NCBI GenBank assembly: GCA_019744775.1
Contig: JAIETZ010000008.1
Location: 1 to 64,000 of the forward strand
From: Candidatus Obscuribacterales bacterium
GTDB lineage: Bacteria; Cyanobacteriota; Vampirovibrionia; Obscuribacterales; Obscuribacteraceae
DNA: 64,000 bases
Reading direction: 5' to 3'
Of this stretch, positions 27,424 through 34,592 are shown in pieces. The translations under genes were made by a program, and so were the position numbers. The first letter of the stretch is position 1; each line of letters begins with the position of its first letter. The notes beneath the pieces were generated by a model, which saw only the letters and a program-made list of their open reading frames with translations, was not told the DNA's origin and ran no database searches.

Positions 27424-27858
27424 ATGAAAAAAGAAATTCGATTCCTGATTTTCCTGGTCTTGGCTGTATTCGTTACCTATGGTCGCTATGTCCAATATCA
27501 ATTCGCCATGGGAAAACTTGGCGTCAAGCCAATGGTTCTGACATTTTCCAAGTCGGGAGACTTGATGGAAATGGCCAATGGCGACGAGAAGAAAGCACCG
27601 AAAACAATTCACGTAAAGCAATGGCAAGAAGTGGATTTTGTTCACAACGCACGCCATGCAGAATTCAAAATTGATCGTGCCGCTGCTAACGACCTTTTCT
27701 TGCAATATCAGGGTACCGAACAACGTGGTGAAGACACTGTTGAAAAATACGAAGCCTTTAACTACGGGACTACATTCTACCTGCACGTAGATGTGGATGC
27801 TGACAGTGGGAAAAAGCACAAAGCAATTCCCTTTGAGGTGGAACCTGATACGCCCTAA
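27424..27858 (+). CDS. Single-TM protein of unknown function
   Basis: A 144-residue protein with an N-terminal signal anchor (KKEIRFLIFLVLAVFVTYGRYV) and a soluble acidic/basic domain with HVKQWQEVDFVHNARHAEFK. No family recognised. GGAGGAAACA precedes the ATG at 27424. It heads a group of three small genes after the nuclease terminator. Confidence 0.75.
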   Translation: MKKEIRFLIFLVLAVFVTYGRYVQYQFAMGKLGVKPMVLTFSKSGDLMEMANGDEKKAPKTIHVKQWQEVDFVHNARHAEFKIDRAAANDLFLQYQGTEQRGEDTVEKYEAFNYGTTFYLHVDVDADSGKKHKAIPFEVEPDTP

Positions 27859-27882
27859 TTTTAAAAAAGGAGACATAACCCT

Positions 27883-28182
27883 ATGTCTGTCTTCAAAACA
27901 TATTACGTATCGTCCTACAAGTTTAAATTCAAATGCGTGAAGGGGACGCAAATACTTTCACGTCTGTTGGTTAGAGACAACCGTGTCTATCTGACCATGC
28001 TGGAGCCGGAAGGCGTCACCGAAAAAGAGTATCGCTACTTCAACATCATTGGGGATGGCGACAAACTGCCTGAAGGTGTAGACGCCAAGGTTATCGATTC
28101 TTACGTCGGACCCAACGGCTACTTCAATTTGCTTTACGAGTACACGCCAAAATCGGTGCAACGCAAGCGCCGAAAACAATAG
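27883..28182 (+). CDS. Small basic protein of unknown function
   Basis: A 99-residue protein with no signal peptide or membrane segment, rich in aromatic residues, with a Lys/Arg-rich end (VQRKRRKQ). Alternating strands (YKFKFKCVKG, VYLTMLEPEG, YRYFNIIG) suggest a small beta fold. An AAAAGGAG site precedes the ATG. It starts 24 bp after one small membrane protein gene and ends 9 bp before another. Confidence 0.65.
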   Translation: MSVFKTYYVSSYKFKFKCVKGTQILSRLLVRDNRVYLTMLEPEGVTEKEYRYFNIIGDGDKLPEGVDAKVIDSYVGPNGYFNLLYEYTPKSVQRKRRKQ

Positions 28183-28191
28183 GAGGAAGTC

Positions 28192-28647
28192 ATGGAAAAT
28201 TCAAAACGTTCCCAGTCCTTGCTTCCAATTCTGTTTATCATGGCTATTGGTTCTCTGATCATTTCAGGGATTGTCATGGCTATTACAGGAAGTGAGGGCT
28301 ATTATCTTCGTGCGGCAATGGGTTCGCTTGATCCCAATGTTCGAGAACTATCTCGCATGATACCGCAGACGAAGGAGTACAATCGCGCCTCATCATTGAG
28401 GTTGCAAGAGGTGCCGACTGGCGATCCGATCGTTCGTCAGCAGGCTCGCGAATTGGCAAAAGATTGGATACGCACTTTCTACACCAGAATGAACAATTAC
28501 ACTCACGATTTTTGTTTTGTCTTGGTCGATAAAGAAAAGTATTCAATCAACGCCGTGACATTGGCAATTAGAGCCTTTCAAGCAAATGGCTACAAGGTGA
28601 AGTTGTCCGATTCCGGCTTCTATTACATTGTCGAAATAGCGGAGTAG
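28192..28647 (+). CDS. Single-TM protein of unknown function
   Basis: A 151-residue protein with one N-terminal membrane segment (LLPILFIMAIGSLIISGIVM, about residues 10-29) followed by a soluble domain with DFCFVLVDKEKYSINAVTLA. AGGAGGAAGTC lies before the ATG. No family recognised. It ends the plus-strand run; the convergent toxin-like gene stops 27 bp away. Confidence 0.7.
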   Translation: MENSKRSQSLLPILFIMAIGSLIISGIVMAITGSEGYYLRAAMGSLDPNVRELSRMIPQTKEYNRASSLRLQEVPTGDPIVRQQARELAKDWIRTFYTRMNNYTHDFCFVLVDKEKYSINAVTLAIRAFQANGYKVKLSDSGFYYIVEIAE

Positions 28648-28674
28648 CGGAATGTGAGTCGCTAAAAGATGGAC

Positions 28675-29052
28675 TTAGTAAAGCGGCTCGTCGTCTGGTC
28701 TATATTCCCGGACGCGATGCCGCTCTACAATCCATAATTTACCTGCTATCGATGATTGGTCCAGAATTCGGATCAGATTTGCCAATGCTGTAAGCAAATC
28801 TATTCGGTTTGCTTTGCTTGGGAGACGTAAAACCGCAATTCCGGAGTGTTTGGCGGGACTGAAGAGTAGCGGATTGCTAAATCCCAAATCTAGTGTGACG
28901 AGACAGCGCCCCTCTTTGGCACACACAGCAATGAGGCTGTCGTCGGAAGAGCCGCACATCTTTTGATCGGCAACTGTCAGAACTTCGTGCCCTGCCGCTT
29001 CAAGTATTTCTTTCCCGCGCTTGCCGATGTTTTCATCAAGTTTGATTTTCAA
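28675..29052 (-). CDS. DUF5615-type PIN-like protein (putative toxin)
   Basis: A 125-residue protein matching the DUF5615 PIN-like pattern: the N-terminal MKIKLDENIGKR holds the first acidic pair, GHEVLTVAD follows, then DDSLIAVCAKEGRCLVTLDLGF with the second acidic cluster. This family is usually encoded after a DUF433 gene and is thought to act as a ribonuclease toxin, but the activity has not been firmly shown. Here the DUF433 gene lies 10 bp upstream, the usual order. No separate promoter is visible. Confidence 0.8.
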   Translation of the reverse strand: MKIKLDENIGKRGKEILEAAGHEVLTVADQKMCGSSDDSLIAVCAKEGRCLVTLDLGFSNPLLFSPAKHSGIAVLRLPSKANRIDLLTALANLIRILDQSSIAGKLWIVERHRVREYRPDDEPLY

Positions 29053-29062
29053 CTGAAAATAC

Positions 29063-29302
29063 CTAACTTGGCAGATCTACATAGCGCTCACGAGTCATTT
29101 CGGCACCATATGCAATGCACGCCAAAATGTCATCTTCTGTGATTCCGGGGTGCTCCTCAATAATTTGCTGTGTCGACATGCCGCTGGCAAGAAAATCAAG
29201 AATTAGCGACACCCATATGCGATGACCTTTGATGCAGGGTTTTCCAAAGCATATGTTCGGATCGATGGAGATTCTGGAAAGGAGTTCGTCTTTGCTAGTC
29301 AT
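29063..29302 (-). CDS. DUF433-type protein (putative antitoxin)
   Basis: A 79-residue protein with the DUF433 hallmarks: RISIDPNICFGKPCIKGHRIWV, with the P-x-x-x-GKPxIxGxRI core, then ILDFLASGMSTQQIIEEHPGITEDDILACIAYG, a winged-helix-like helix set. DUF433 proteins pair with DUF5615 proteins as type II toxin-antitoxin-like modules and may autoregulate by binding DNA. The gene precedes its partner with 10 bp between them. The AT-rich stretch 29303-29400 upstream should hold the promoter. Confidence 0.8.
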   Translation of the reverse strand: MTSKDELLSRISIDPNICFGKPCIKGHRIWVSLILDFLASGMSTQQIIEEHPGITEDDILACIAYGAEMTRERYVDLPS

Positions 29303-29440
29303 TTTTCTATGTCAGTCTGCTGAGAGAGTAAGGCTAATTGCAGCATAGCGCGTGTCTATTTTTTTGTACAGGTTACACTAAGGAGTATAGTAAAACAACA
29401 GAAAAAATTTGCCATTGATGAGTATGGCAAATTGAAAAAT

Positions 29441-29473
29441 TGGCGGGGGAAGTGGGACTCGAACCCATCCAGG
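29441..29473 (-). other. tRNA 3'-end-like sequence (T-arm plus CCA) A
   Basis: Read on the minus strand, it shows a T-arm (ATGGG-TTCGAGT-CCCAC), a 7-nt acceptor strand TTCCCCC, G and an encoded CCA. No matching anticodon and D-arm follow within 90 nt. The acceptor strand can pair with GGGGGGA at 29653-29659, which would define an RNA of 219 nt. It may be a decayed class II tRNA, part of an unusual tmRNA-like RNA, or chance. Confidence 0.35.
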
Positions 29474-29533
29474 TATCCTGTGGCCTTCCGCCTCTCCATG
29501 CAGCTTCAGAAGTGCCTTTGCTCGTGATGCTTC

Positions 29534-29556
29534 GTAGGGGCGCATTGCATGCGCCC
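29534..29556 (-). repeat. REP-like palindrome, copy 4
   Basis: Reverse orientation of the 23-bp unit, lying between the two tRNA-like fragments. Confidence 0.9.
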
Positions 29557-29614
29557 GTTAAAAAGCAGGAGAGCTAGACACAACTGAAGAAACAGCACTG
29601 CTGTTATGAAAATT

Positions 29615-29640
29615 GCGAAGAGGGTGGGAATTGAACCCAC
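29615..29640 (-). other. tRNA 3'-end-like sequence B
   Basis: Read on the minus strand: perfect 5-bp T-stem GTGGG/CCCAC around TTCAATT, then CCTCTTCGCA. The end TCTTCGC pairs perfectly with GCGAAGA at 29729-29735, giving a possible 121-nt closed unit, but no cloverleaf is evident. Confidence 0.3.
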
Positions 29641-29948
29641 TTAGGCCTGCCATCCCCCCGTGTTGAGGACGCATGTTGTTTATTGCCATACCTAATTAGT
29701 GGTTGCAAACAGCCTTATTTCAACTAATTCTTCGCTATCAATATTTGATAGCTTTTGGGATTGGTTGATGGCTGTATTGCTTGCTGGGTATACGTTTTAG
29801 CTCTTGGAAAATAATAAACAAATGATTAACAACACCGTAGACAAAATGCGGGGGCAAAGGCAATATTGAAAGCCCGCAATTAATGCTTGCAAGCAATCTT
29901 CAATTAGCGGGGCTCTGCTATCCTGGCAGGAACAACGAAAGGAACTAT

Positions 29949-31055
29949 ATGCACGTCAGAGACTTCTTGATGATTCCTGGACCAACTCCTGTGCCGGATG
30001 CTGTCTTGGAAGCATGTGCGCGACATCCAATTGGTCACCGTACTAAAGAGATGTCGGAAGCATTGAAGTCTGTCGTTGTGGATCTCAAGTGGTTGGGTGA
30101 TACCAAAAGCGATGTACTTGTTCTCACCAGTTCCGGAACAGGTGCAATGGATGCTGCTATTGCCAATACGATCAACCCAGGAGACAAGGTGCTTAGTCTT
30201 GTCTGTGGTGTGTTTGGTAATCGCTGGGCCAAAATCGCAGAGGCTTATGGCGCTGCTGTTGAAAGAATTACTGTTGAGCCGGGTCAATGTATCGATCCGG
30301 AAGTCGTGCGTACTAAGTTGAAAGAAAACAAGGACAAGCCATTTAAGGCGGTCACCATTACGCACAACGAAACATCGACTGGTGTGATGAATGATTTGAA
30401 GACGATTGCTGCTTTGTGCAAGGAGCACGGCGCGCTTTCAATTGTTGATGCAGTGACAAGCTTTGGCGCTGTTGCAATTCCAATGGATGATTGGGGAATT
30501 GATGTTCTCATTACAGGCAGCCAGAAGGCTTTGATGTTGCCACCGGGAATGGCGTTCATTTTCATGGGCGAGCGCGCCTGGCAGGCAAGTAAGGACTGCC
30601 GCACTCCGAGATTCTATTTTGATTTGGCTAAGTACAAGAAATCTCTGGAAGATGATACGACGCCATTTACGCCAAATGTGTCGTTCATTATGGGTATGCA
30701 AGCCTCAATGAAGCTTTTCCGAGATGAAGGAAAAGACAAAGTCTTTAAACGCCATCAAGATTTGCAAAAGCTCTTGCGTAAAAATCTGACTTCGATGGGA
30801 TTGAAATTGTTTGCGGCGGACAACATTGCTTCTCCGACAATTACTTCTATTCTGCCGCCCGATGGAGTGAGCGTCGCTGACATTCGTAAAGGAATGAAAG
30901 AACGCTTTCGAATCTTTGTTGCTGATGGTCAGGAGTCTCTGCAGGGCAAGATATTTCGCATCGGGCACATGGGCAATGTCTTTGAACGCGACATCTTAAT
31001 GACCGTTGCTTGTTTGAAGACGGTGCTGGCAGATTTGGGTTTCAAGTCCAAATAA
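29949..31055 (+). CDS. Class V aminotransferase (alanine-glyoxylate / serine-glyoxylate type)
   Basis: A 368-residue PLP enzyme. The N-terminus MIPGPTPVPDAVLEACARHPIGHR is typical of the AGT/SGAT branch (glyoxylate as amino acceptor). SSGTGAMDAAIAN contacts the PLP phosphate, SIVDAVTSFGAV carries the Asp that binds the pyridine N, and the Schiff-base Lys is in ITGSQKALMLPPG. The family includes the cyanobacterial protein once annotated as a hydrogenase small subunit. Substrates are probably alanine or serine with glyoxylate, but amino-donor choice cannot be read. AAAGGA lies before the ATG at 29949. The convergent Nudix gene stops 1 bp after it. Confidence 0.92.
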   Translation: MHVRDFLMIPGPTPVPDAVLEACARHPIGHRTKEMSEALKSVVVDLKWLGDTKSDVLVLTSSGTGAMDAAIANTINPGDKVLSLVCGVFGNRWAKIAEAYGAAVERITVEPGQCIDPEVVRTKLKENKDKPFKAVTITHNETSTGVMNDLKTIAALCKEHGALSIVDAVTSFGAVAIPMDDWGIDVLITGSQKALMLPPGMAFIFMGERAWQASKDCRTPRFYFDLAKYKKSLEDDTTPFTPNVSFIMGMQASMKLFRDEGKDKVFKRHQDLQKLLRKNLTSMGLKLFAADNIASPTITSILPPDGVSVADIRKGMKERFRIFVADGQESLQGKIFRIGHMGNVFERDILMTVACLKTVLADLGFKSK

Positions 31056-31056
31056 C

Positions 31057-31629
31057 TTAGTTGTATGCCAAGTCTTGATCGGACCCAGGTTGTTCAAGGC
31101 GCACTACATTTGATTTGCGACGATTTTTAGCGAACCAATCTTTTATAACTTGTGCATGAGACTCAAATGCGATGTTTGATGGAAGCTCGTGTTCTTCAAA
31201 GAAGCGCAAATCCATTGTCTCGCTGCTAAGTGTCAGCGAACCGCCTGTGATTACTTTGGTCCAATAAAATACCTGAATATCGTTATGTCCTTCGGCGATT
31301 ACCGACAAAATGTTCTTCTTGTTGATGACTGACTCTAAACCGGTTTCTTCAAGCAACTCTCTAGCCGCTGTTTGCTCAGGGTTTTCATAACTTTCCATAT
31401 AACCACCAGGCAGACACCAATCACCTTTCATCGGCATGTTGCCGCGCCTTACGAGAAGCACGCGTCCTTCTAAACTAACGAGAACATGTGCTCCTGGAAT
31501 TGGATTATTCCAGTCAATGAAGTTGCATGTCGGCTGGGAACAAGCGGGTGCTGTTCTGTCACCGGCTTCAATGAAAGTTAGAGCATTGCCGCAGAGCATG
31601 CAAAATTTTGATTTTATTTCCGAAATCAT
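31057..31629 (-). CDS. Nudix hydrolase with N-terminal zinc ribbon
   Basis: A 190-residue protein. Residues about 10-37 hold a four-Cys ribbon (CMLCG, then CSQPTCNF). The Nudix box is GGYMESYENPEQTAARELLE continuing EETGL, with all consensus Gly, Arg and Glu residues. Zinc-ribbon Nudix enzymes include NudC-like NADH pyrophosphatases and ADP-ribose-type hydrolases; the short length and lack of the NudC SQPWPFPxS motif argue against true NudC. It is convergent with the aminotransferase gene with only 1 bp between stops. Cytosolic. Confidence 0.9.
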   Translation of the reverse strand: MISEIKSKFCMLCGNALTFIEAGDRTAPACSQPTCNFIDWNNPIPGAHVLVSLEGRVLLVRRGNMPMKGDWCLPGGYMESYENPEQTAARELLEETGLESVINKKNILSVIAEGHNDIQVFYWTKVITGGSLTLSSETMDLRFFEEHELPSNIAFESHAQVIKDWFAKNRRKSNVVRLEQPGSDQDLAYN

Positions 31630-31746
31630 CTGAGTAAATCCCTCGCCAAGCTCAGATTACCTAACTAGGGTCTTGTATTTAATTTGATCTGAATATGGGG
31701 GGAATACGTATGACTGAAATGGGTGCAAAATTGAACCAGCAACATC

Positions 31747-31769
31747 GGGCGCATGCAATGCGCCCCTAC
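31747..31769 (+). repeat. REP-like palindrome, copy 5
   Basis: Same 23-bp unit, upstream of the Nudix gene and downstream of the ParB-like gene. Confidence 0.9.
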
Positions 31770-31792
31770 TAAAACACATCGTAAAGAAAGAG

Positions 31793-31828
31793 AAAAACAA
31801 ATCGAGACGGGGAGTCCATCTCGATTTG
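31793..31828 (-). terminator. Terminator after the ParB-like gene
   Basis: CAAATCGAGA and TCTCGATTTG form a 10-bp stem; the minus strand continues TTTTTCTC. It starts 7 bp past the stop at 31835. Confidence 0.85.
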
Positions 31829-31834
31829 CGTGCG

Positions 31835-32119
31835 TTATTGTCCTTTGATTACAGCATCGATGTAGGTGATGCCGGCTGCTTTGGCGGCGATGACGCGGTG
31901 ACGTCCGTCTTCGACGTCGTAGCCACCCAAAGCGCGAGGATGAAGAACAACGCGGACCATGTTGCGACCGGATTCGAAATCGCGGCGCATTTTTTCGATT
32001 TGTGTTTTATCGCGAAGTACACGTTGGACGTTCTTTTCAGAGACGAAAATATCGTCAACGGCGACCTCAACGATTTCTTCGTTGGTGTGTTTGTAACCGT
32101 GTTTGCGATTGCGATGCAT
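31835..32119 (-). CDS. Stand-alone ParB/sulfiredoxin-like domain protein
   Basis: A 94-residue protein that is essentially one ParB N-terminal (ParB/sulfiredoxin-fold) domain: EVAVDDIFVSEKNVQRVLRD at the start and the nucleotide-binding motif YDVEDGRHRVIAAKAAGITY. It has no helix-turn-helix or dimer domain, so it is not a chromosome-partitioning ParB. Such lone domains in other systems act as CTP/ATP-binding or kinase-like modules; the role here is unknown. TGGAGGA precedes the ATG. It follows the S1-domain gene on the same strand and has its own terminator. Confidence 0.75.
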   Translation of the reverse strand: MHRNRKHGYKHTNEEIVEVAVDDIFVSEKNVQRVLRDKTQIEKMRRDFESGRNMVRVVLHPRALGGYDVEDGRHRVIAAKAAGITYIDAVIKGQ

Positions 32120-32252
32120 AGCGTCCTCCAGGTGGAGGGCGCTCGCTCATCAAGTACGTACTTACGTCTTGTTAGAGCGAGGCCTCACCTGAAAGGCGCG
32201 AATCGCCACAACATCAGTTGTTGTTGCATGCGGGGTTTCCTTGTGTTGGGGT

Positions 32253-33338
32253 TTACTGTTGGACGCCTTTCATCGAGAGCTTCAAGTTGCCGGACTTTTC
32301 ATGCACGCCGGTAAATTTGGCGAGAATTACTTGGTCTCTTGTGAGTGCGTCGTTGATGTCTTCAACGCGAGCGGGCACATTGAATTTGTCGATGGAAGCC
32401 GGCAAGCTTTCTTCGACTAGAAGAAATGCTCTGTGACCATCCTTGGCAAAATGGGTTACGCGTGCTGAGACGACATCGCCGATGCGAAGATCGCGCTCAA
32501 GCTGTTCGCGGCGAGGACGCACGAGAACTGCGCGGCGGCTTACTTTGACAGATGGCTTTTGCTCGTTGGTCAAATCGATATCCGTTACTTCAAACTCAAG
32601 CTCGCGCCCTTCAGCTTTTGCGGCGCTGAGATCTTCGGCTTGTCCAAAAATGGACATTTGTGAGCGGATAACCAGGGCTGTAGCGCCACTGGCAAATTCG
32701 ACAACGGCGTAGGTTGATTCGACCCGGCGAATTTTTGCTGCCACAGTTTGACCTTTCTTCAATTCTTTGAGGAAGGCGAGCTGAGCTGCTGCGGGGCTGA
32801 CTATCAAGCGACGTCTTGCAGGACGTCTTCCTTCAGCCGGCACCACGGTGACTTCCAGAATTTTGGCAACCAGTGTTTTGCCCTTGGTCACATCTGAGCC
32901 GATGCTGCCCAGCAGCGACTTTGGAACAAAAGCTTGAAGTTTGCCGAGTCCTGGAATTTCCACATCGAGGCCGGGATCGTTGCGATGCTTCGCTATGATT
33001 TCGACAACGGCTCCTTCTTGCAGGAGTTTGGTAGCGGCAGTCCATGCGTAGGACAACTTCAGTTGCCCATCTTCGCTTTCGTCGCTCACTACCTGAAATT
33101 CCGCCGTCTCGTTTTCTACAAGCGGAACTAGCGAAGGAAGTTCATTAGCTGGAATGAAGGATTCTGTTTTCTTGCCTGGAATGGCAATGTATGCACCCTC
33201 TCTGGTGATCTTCACCGGTGTGCCGGTGACTGTTTCGTTAGCGCTGCAGTTTTTCTGAGAGGGCGAGAACTCCTCCTCGAGCAGCCGCTCAAATTCGGAC
33301 CGCTCGTTGGAGCGACCAGGTGTTTGGTTATTATTCAT
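32253..33338 (-). CDS. S1 RNA-binding-domain protein (ribosomal protein S1-like)
   Basis: A 361-residue protein with about four S1-type OB folds, visible as repeated starts and ends: GTPVKITREGAYIAI with FIPANEL; GAVVEIIAKH with LQAFVPKSLL; GQTVAAKIRRVESTYAVVEF with ALVIRSQM; and GDVVSARVTHFAKDGHRAFL. The order resembles bacterial S1, which feeds mRNA to the 30S subunit, but some domains are diverged and the acidic N-terminus (residues 1-35) is unusual. A paralogous RNA-binding factor is also possible. GAGACGGAA precedes the ATG. Confidence 0.8.
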   Translation of the reverse strand: MNNNQTPGRSNERSEFERLLEEEFSPSQKNCSANETVTGTPVKITREGAYIAIPGKKTESFIPANELPSLVPLVENETAEFQVVSDESEDGQLKLSYAWTAATKLLQEGAVVEIIAKHRNDPGLDVEIPGLGKLQAFVPKSLLGSIGSDVTKGKTLVAKILEVTVVPAEGRRPARRRLIVSPAAAQLAFLKELKKGQTVAAKIRRVESTYAVVEFASGATALVIRSQMSIFGQAEDLSAAKAEGRELEFEVTDIDLTNEQKPSVKVSRRAVLVRPRREQLERDLRIGDVVSARVTHFAKDGHRAFLLVEESLPASIDKFNVPARVEDINDALTRDQVILAKFTGVHEKSGNLKLSMKGVQQ

Positions 33339-33624
33339 AGTATTTCCGTCTCTTAGACGTTCTTAGTGTTATCCGACGACACGACACACAGCGCTAACCA
33401 CCTCGATGCAAGTCGAAGCGTGTAACCATCCGATCGCTTCAAAAGCGAGAGTAAAAAGGCAAAACTAATGCGCTGTCTTGGCTTTGGGTATTTCGGAGGA
33501 AAACTAGAATGTGAACGAATCGTTAACCCCAACGTAGCTAAATATCGAGACTGAAAGCAACAGAAATGAGTTAGACCTATAGTTCTAATAGATGTTGCGT
33601 ATAGCGAGGCTTTACAAGCTATAG
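33339..33624. other. Intergenic DNA upstream of rnpB and the S1-like gene
   Basis: Together with the repeat that follows, nearly 390 bp separate the divergent S1-like gene and rnpB. I see no coding frame. A small TATAGC/GCTATA hairpin lies at 33601-33624, next to the repeat. Confidence 0.5.
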
Positions 33625-33715
33625 CGAGAATGGAGGATTGCGACCGAGCAATCCGGAATGGAGCGCGGGTTGCTGGCTGGCTAGCGAAGGCGAAGCTTGC
33701 GTAGCCGGAGCGTTA
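33625..33715 (+). repeat. Hairpin-rich repeat, copy at the rnpB promoter
   Basis: It aligns over about 85 bp with 38885-38970: a GGATTGCGACCGAGCAATCC hairpin, then GCGGGTTGC, then GGCTAGCGAAGGCGAAGC. Its right end (CGGAGCGTT) runs directly into the TATAAT box in front of rnpB. Confidence 0.75.
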
Positions 33716-33720
33716 TAATG
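33715..33720 (+). promoter_or_regulatory. -10 box of the rnpB promoter
   Basis: A perfect TATAAT ends 5 nt before the first base of the P1 helix, which fits a transcription start at about 33726. No good -35 hexamer is seen at the usual distance, because that DNA belongs to the repeat. Confidence 0.6.
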
Positions 33721-33725
33721 CTAAT

Positions 33726-34187
33726 GAAGTAGCGCAGACTGTTGCGTTAGCTGAGAGCAATCTCAGTTGATGAGGAAAGTCCGGGCACCAACGGGCTGGT
33801 TGCTGGGTAATTCCCAGTGCGCGTAAGCGTGAGGATAGTGCCACAGAAATGAAGACTGCCCATGATAAAAGGCGCTAGTGAGGCGAAGGGTTCTGATGAA
33901 GAATCCGTAGCCGAACGAACCAGTAGCTGCCGGATGGCTTAGCGAAAGCGAAGCCGAAGGCAAAGCTGGAGCGTTACATGGGTGATGATGCAACGGTGCG
34001 GTAAGAGCGCACCAGCAGGGTCGAGAGTCCCTGGCTAGGTAAACCCCGCTAAAGGTGCAAGGCTAAGGTATAAGTCCAGTAAATGATGGCCCATCATCTG
34101 GAATTGCCGATGCTGCTAGAGGGTTCAGGTAACTGAACTCGAAGATAGATGACAGTCTCAAACAGAACCCGGCTTATGCGCTACTTC
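33726..34187 (+). ncRNA. rnpB: RNase P RNA (type A) with an inserted repeat
   Basis: RNase P RNA is the catalytic RNA that trims the 5' end of tRNA precursors. Hallmarks in order: P1 5' strand GAAGTAGCGC (33726), GAGGAAAGTCCGGGC (33772), the CACAGAAATGAAGACTGCC region (33842), GGTGCGGTAAGAGCGCACC (33994), GGCTAGGTAAACCCC, GGTTCAGGTAACTGAACTC, ACAGAACCCGGCTTA (34162) and P1 3' strand GCGCTACTTC (34178-34187). At 462 nt it is longer than the usual 350-400. The extra length is mainly at about 33925-33980, in the specificity domain, where a GC-rich hairpin related to the repeats at 33625 and 38885 is inserted. The wording of the conserved blocks is closest to cyanobacterial RNAs. Confidence 0.95.
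33930..33978 (+). repeat. Repeat core inside rnpB
   Basis: GGATGGCTTAGCGAAAGCGA, continuing to GCTGGAGCGTTAC, matches the core and right end of the copy next to the rnpB promoter (GGCTAGCGAAGGCGAAGC, CCGGAGCGTTA). It lies between the CACAGAAAT region and the GGTGCGG block. Confidence 0.65.
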
Positions 34188-34208
34188 AAATTTTTGATTT
34201 TTGCTAGT

Positions 34209-34302
34209 TTGTCATACGTGTCATACTGACTTATATAAAGGTGGTGGACAATGTGACTGTTTGCTTGTATGCTGGGTGTATGACATGTATGACAAGGACC
34301 GA
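34209..34302 (+). promoter_or_regulatory. Promoter and operator of the RHH/PIN module
   Basis: TTGTCA (34209) and TATATA (34232) are 17 bp apart, a good sigma-70 promoter. GTCATAC occurs twice, 9 bp apart (GTCATACGTGTCATAC, 34211-34226), overlapping the promoter. The inverted form occurs twice, 9 bp apart, downstream (GTATGACATGTATGAC, 34277-34292). This layout fits autoregulation by the RHH protein. Confidence 0.7.
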
Positions 34303-34306
34303 AAAA

Positions 34307-34591
34307 ATGATTCTCAGTGTGCGGTTAGATAATGATACGGAAGTCTATCTTGAAGAATTAGTGCATCGAACAGGTAGCGCCAACAAGAGTCAACTAATCA
34401 AGACTTTAATTCTTGAAAGATGGGCCGCCAGTCAACCTGGAAAAACTTTCTTGCAACGACGAGGTGGGCATCCAGCTCACTTATTAAACTCTGGCGAAAA
34501 CCTTTCCGATAGGCAAGTCCGCAAACAGAAAGTTGCAGAGTATTTAGAGCGCAAATGGCAAATGAAGAAGTCCAAACGCAATACTAAATAG
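34307..34591 (+). CDS. Ribbon-helix-helix antitoxin/repressor
   Basis: A 94-residue protein. ILSVRLDNDTEVYLEELVHR and NKSQLIKTLILERW form the strand-helix-helix of an RHH/MetJ-Arc DNA-binding fold. The basic tail (RQVRKQKVAEYLERKWQMKK) probably wraps the toxin. The start was set at ATG 34307, 8 nt after AAGGA; upstream GTG and ATG codons overlap the operator and lack a ribosome site. The PIN-domain gene begins 1 bp after the stop. By analogy with VapBC it should neutralise the toxin and repress its own promoter through the GTCATAC sites. Confidence 0.85.
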   Translation: MILSVRLDNDTEVYLEELVHRTGSANKSQLIKTLILERWAASQPGKTFLQRRGGHPAHLLNSGENLSDRQVRKQKVAEYLERKWQMKKSKRNTK

Positions 34592-34592
34592 C

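Larger units (their letters stand above)
29303..29948. other. Gene-free stretch with tRNA-like fragments
   Basis: About 645 bp contain no supported protein gene. They hold two tRNA 3'-end-like sequences on the minus strand, one REP palindrome (29534-29556), an AT-rich segment and the promoter region of the plus-strand aminotransferase gene. Confidence 0.5.

Noticed and set aside
29441-29735. Ordinary tRNA, tmRNA or tRNA-Leu group I intron
   Set aside because: T-arm and acceptor ends are present but no D-arm, anticodon arm or tag-peptide reading frame could be placed, and no group I intron core was seen. Kept only as low-confidence tRNA-like fragments.
31826-32314. 162-codon plus-strand frame opposite the ParB-like gene
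   Set aside because: The opposite strand has a strong ribosome site, a recognisable ParB motif and a terminator right after it, so this frame is a shadow.
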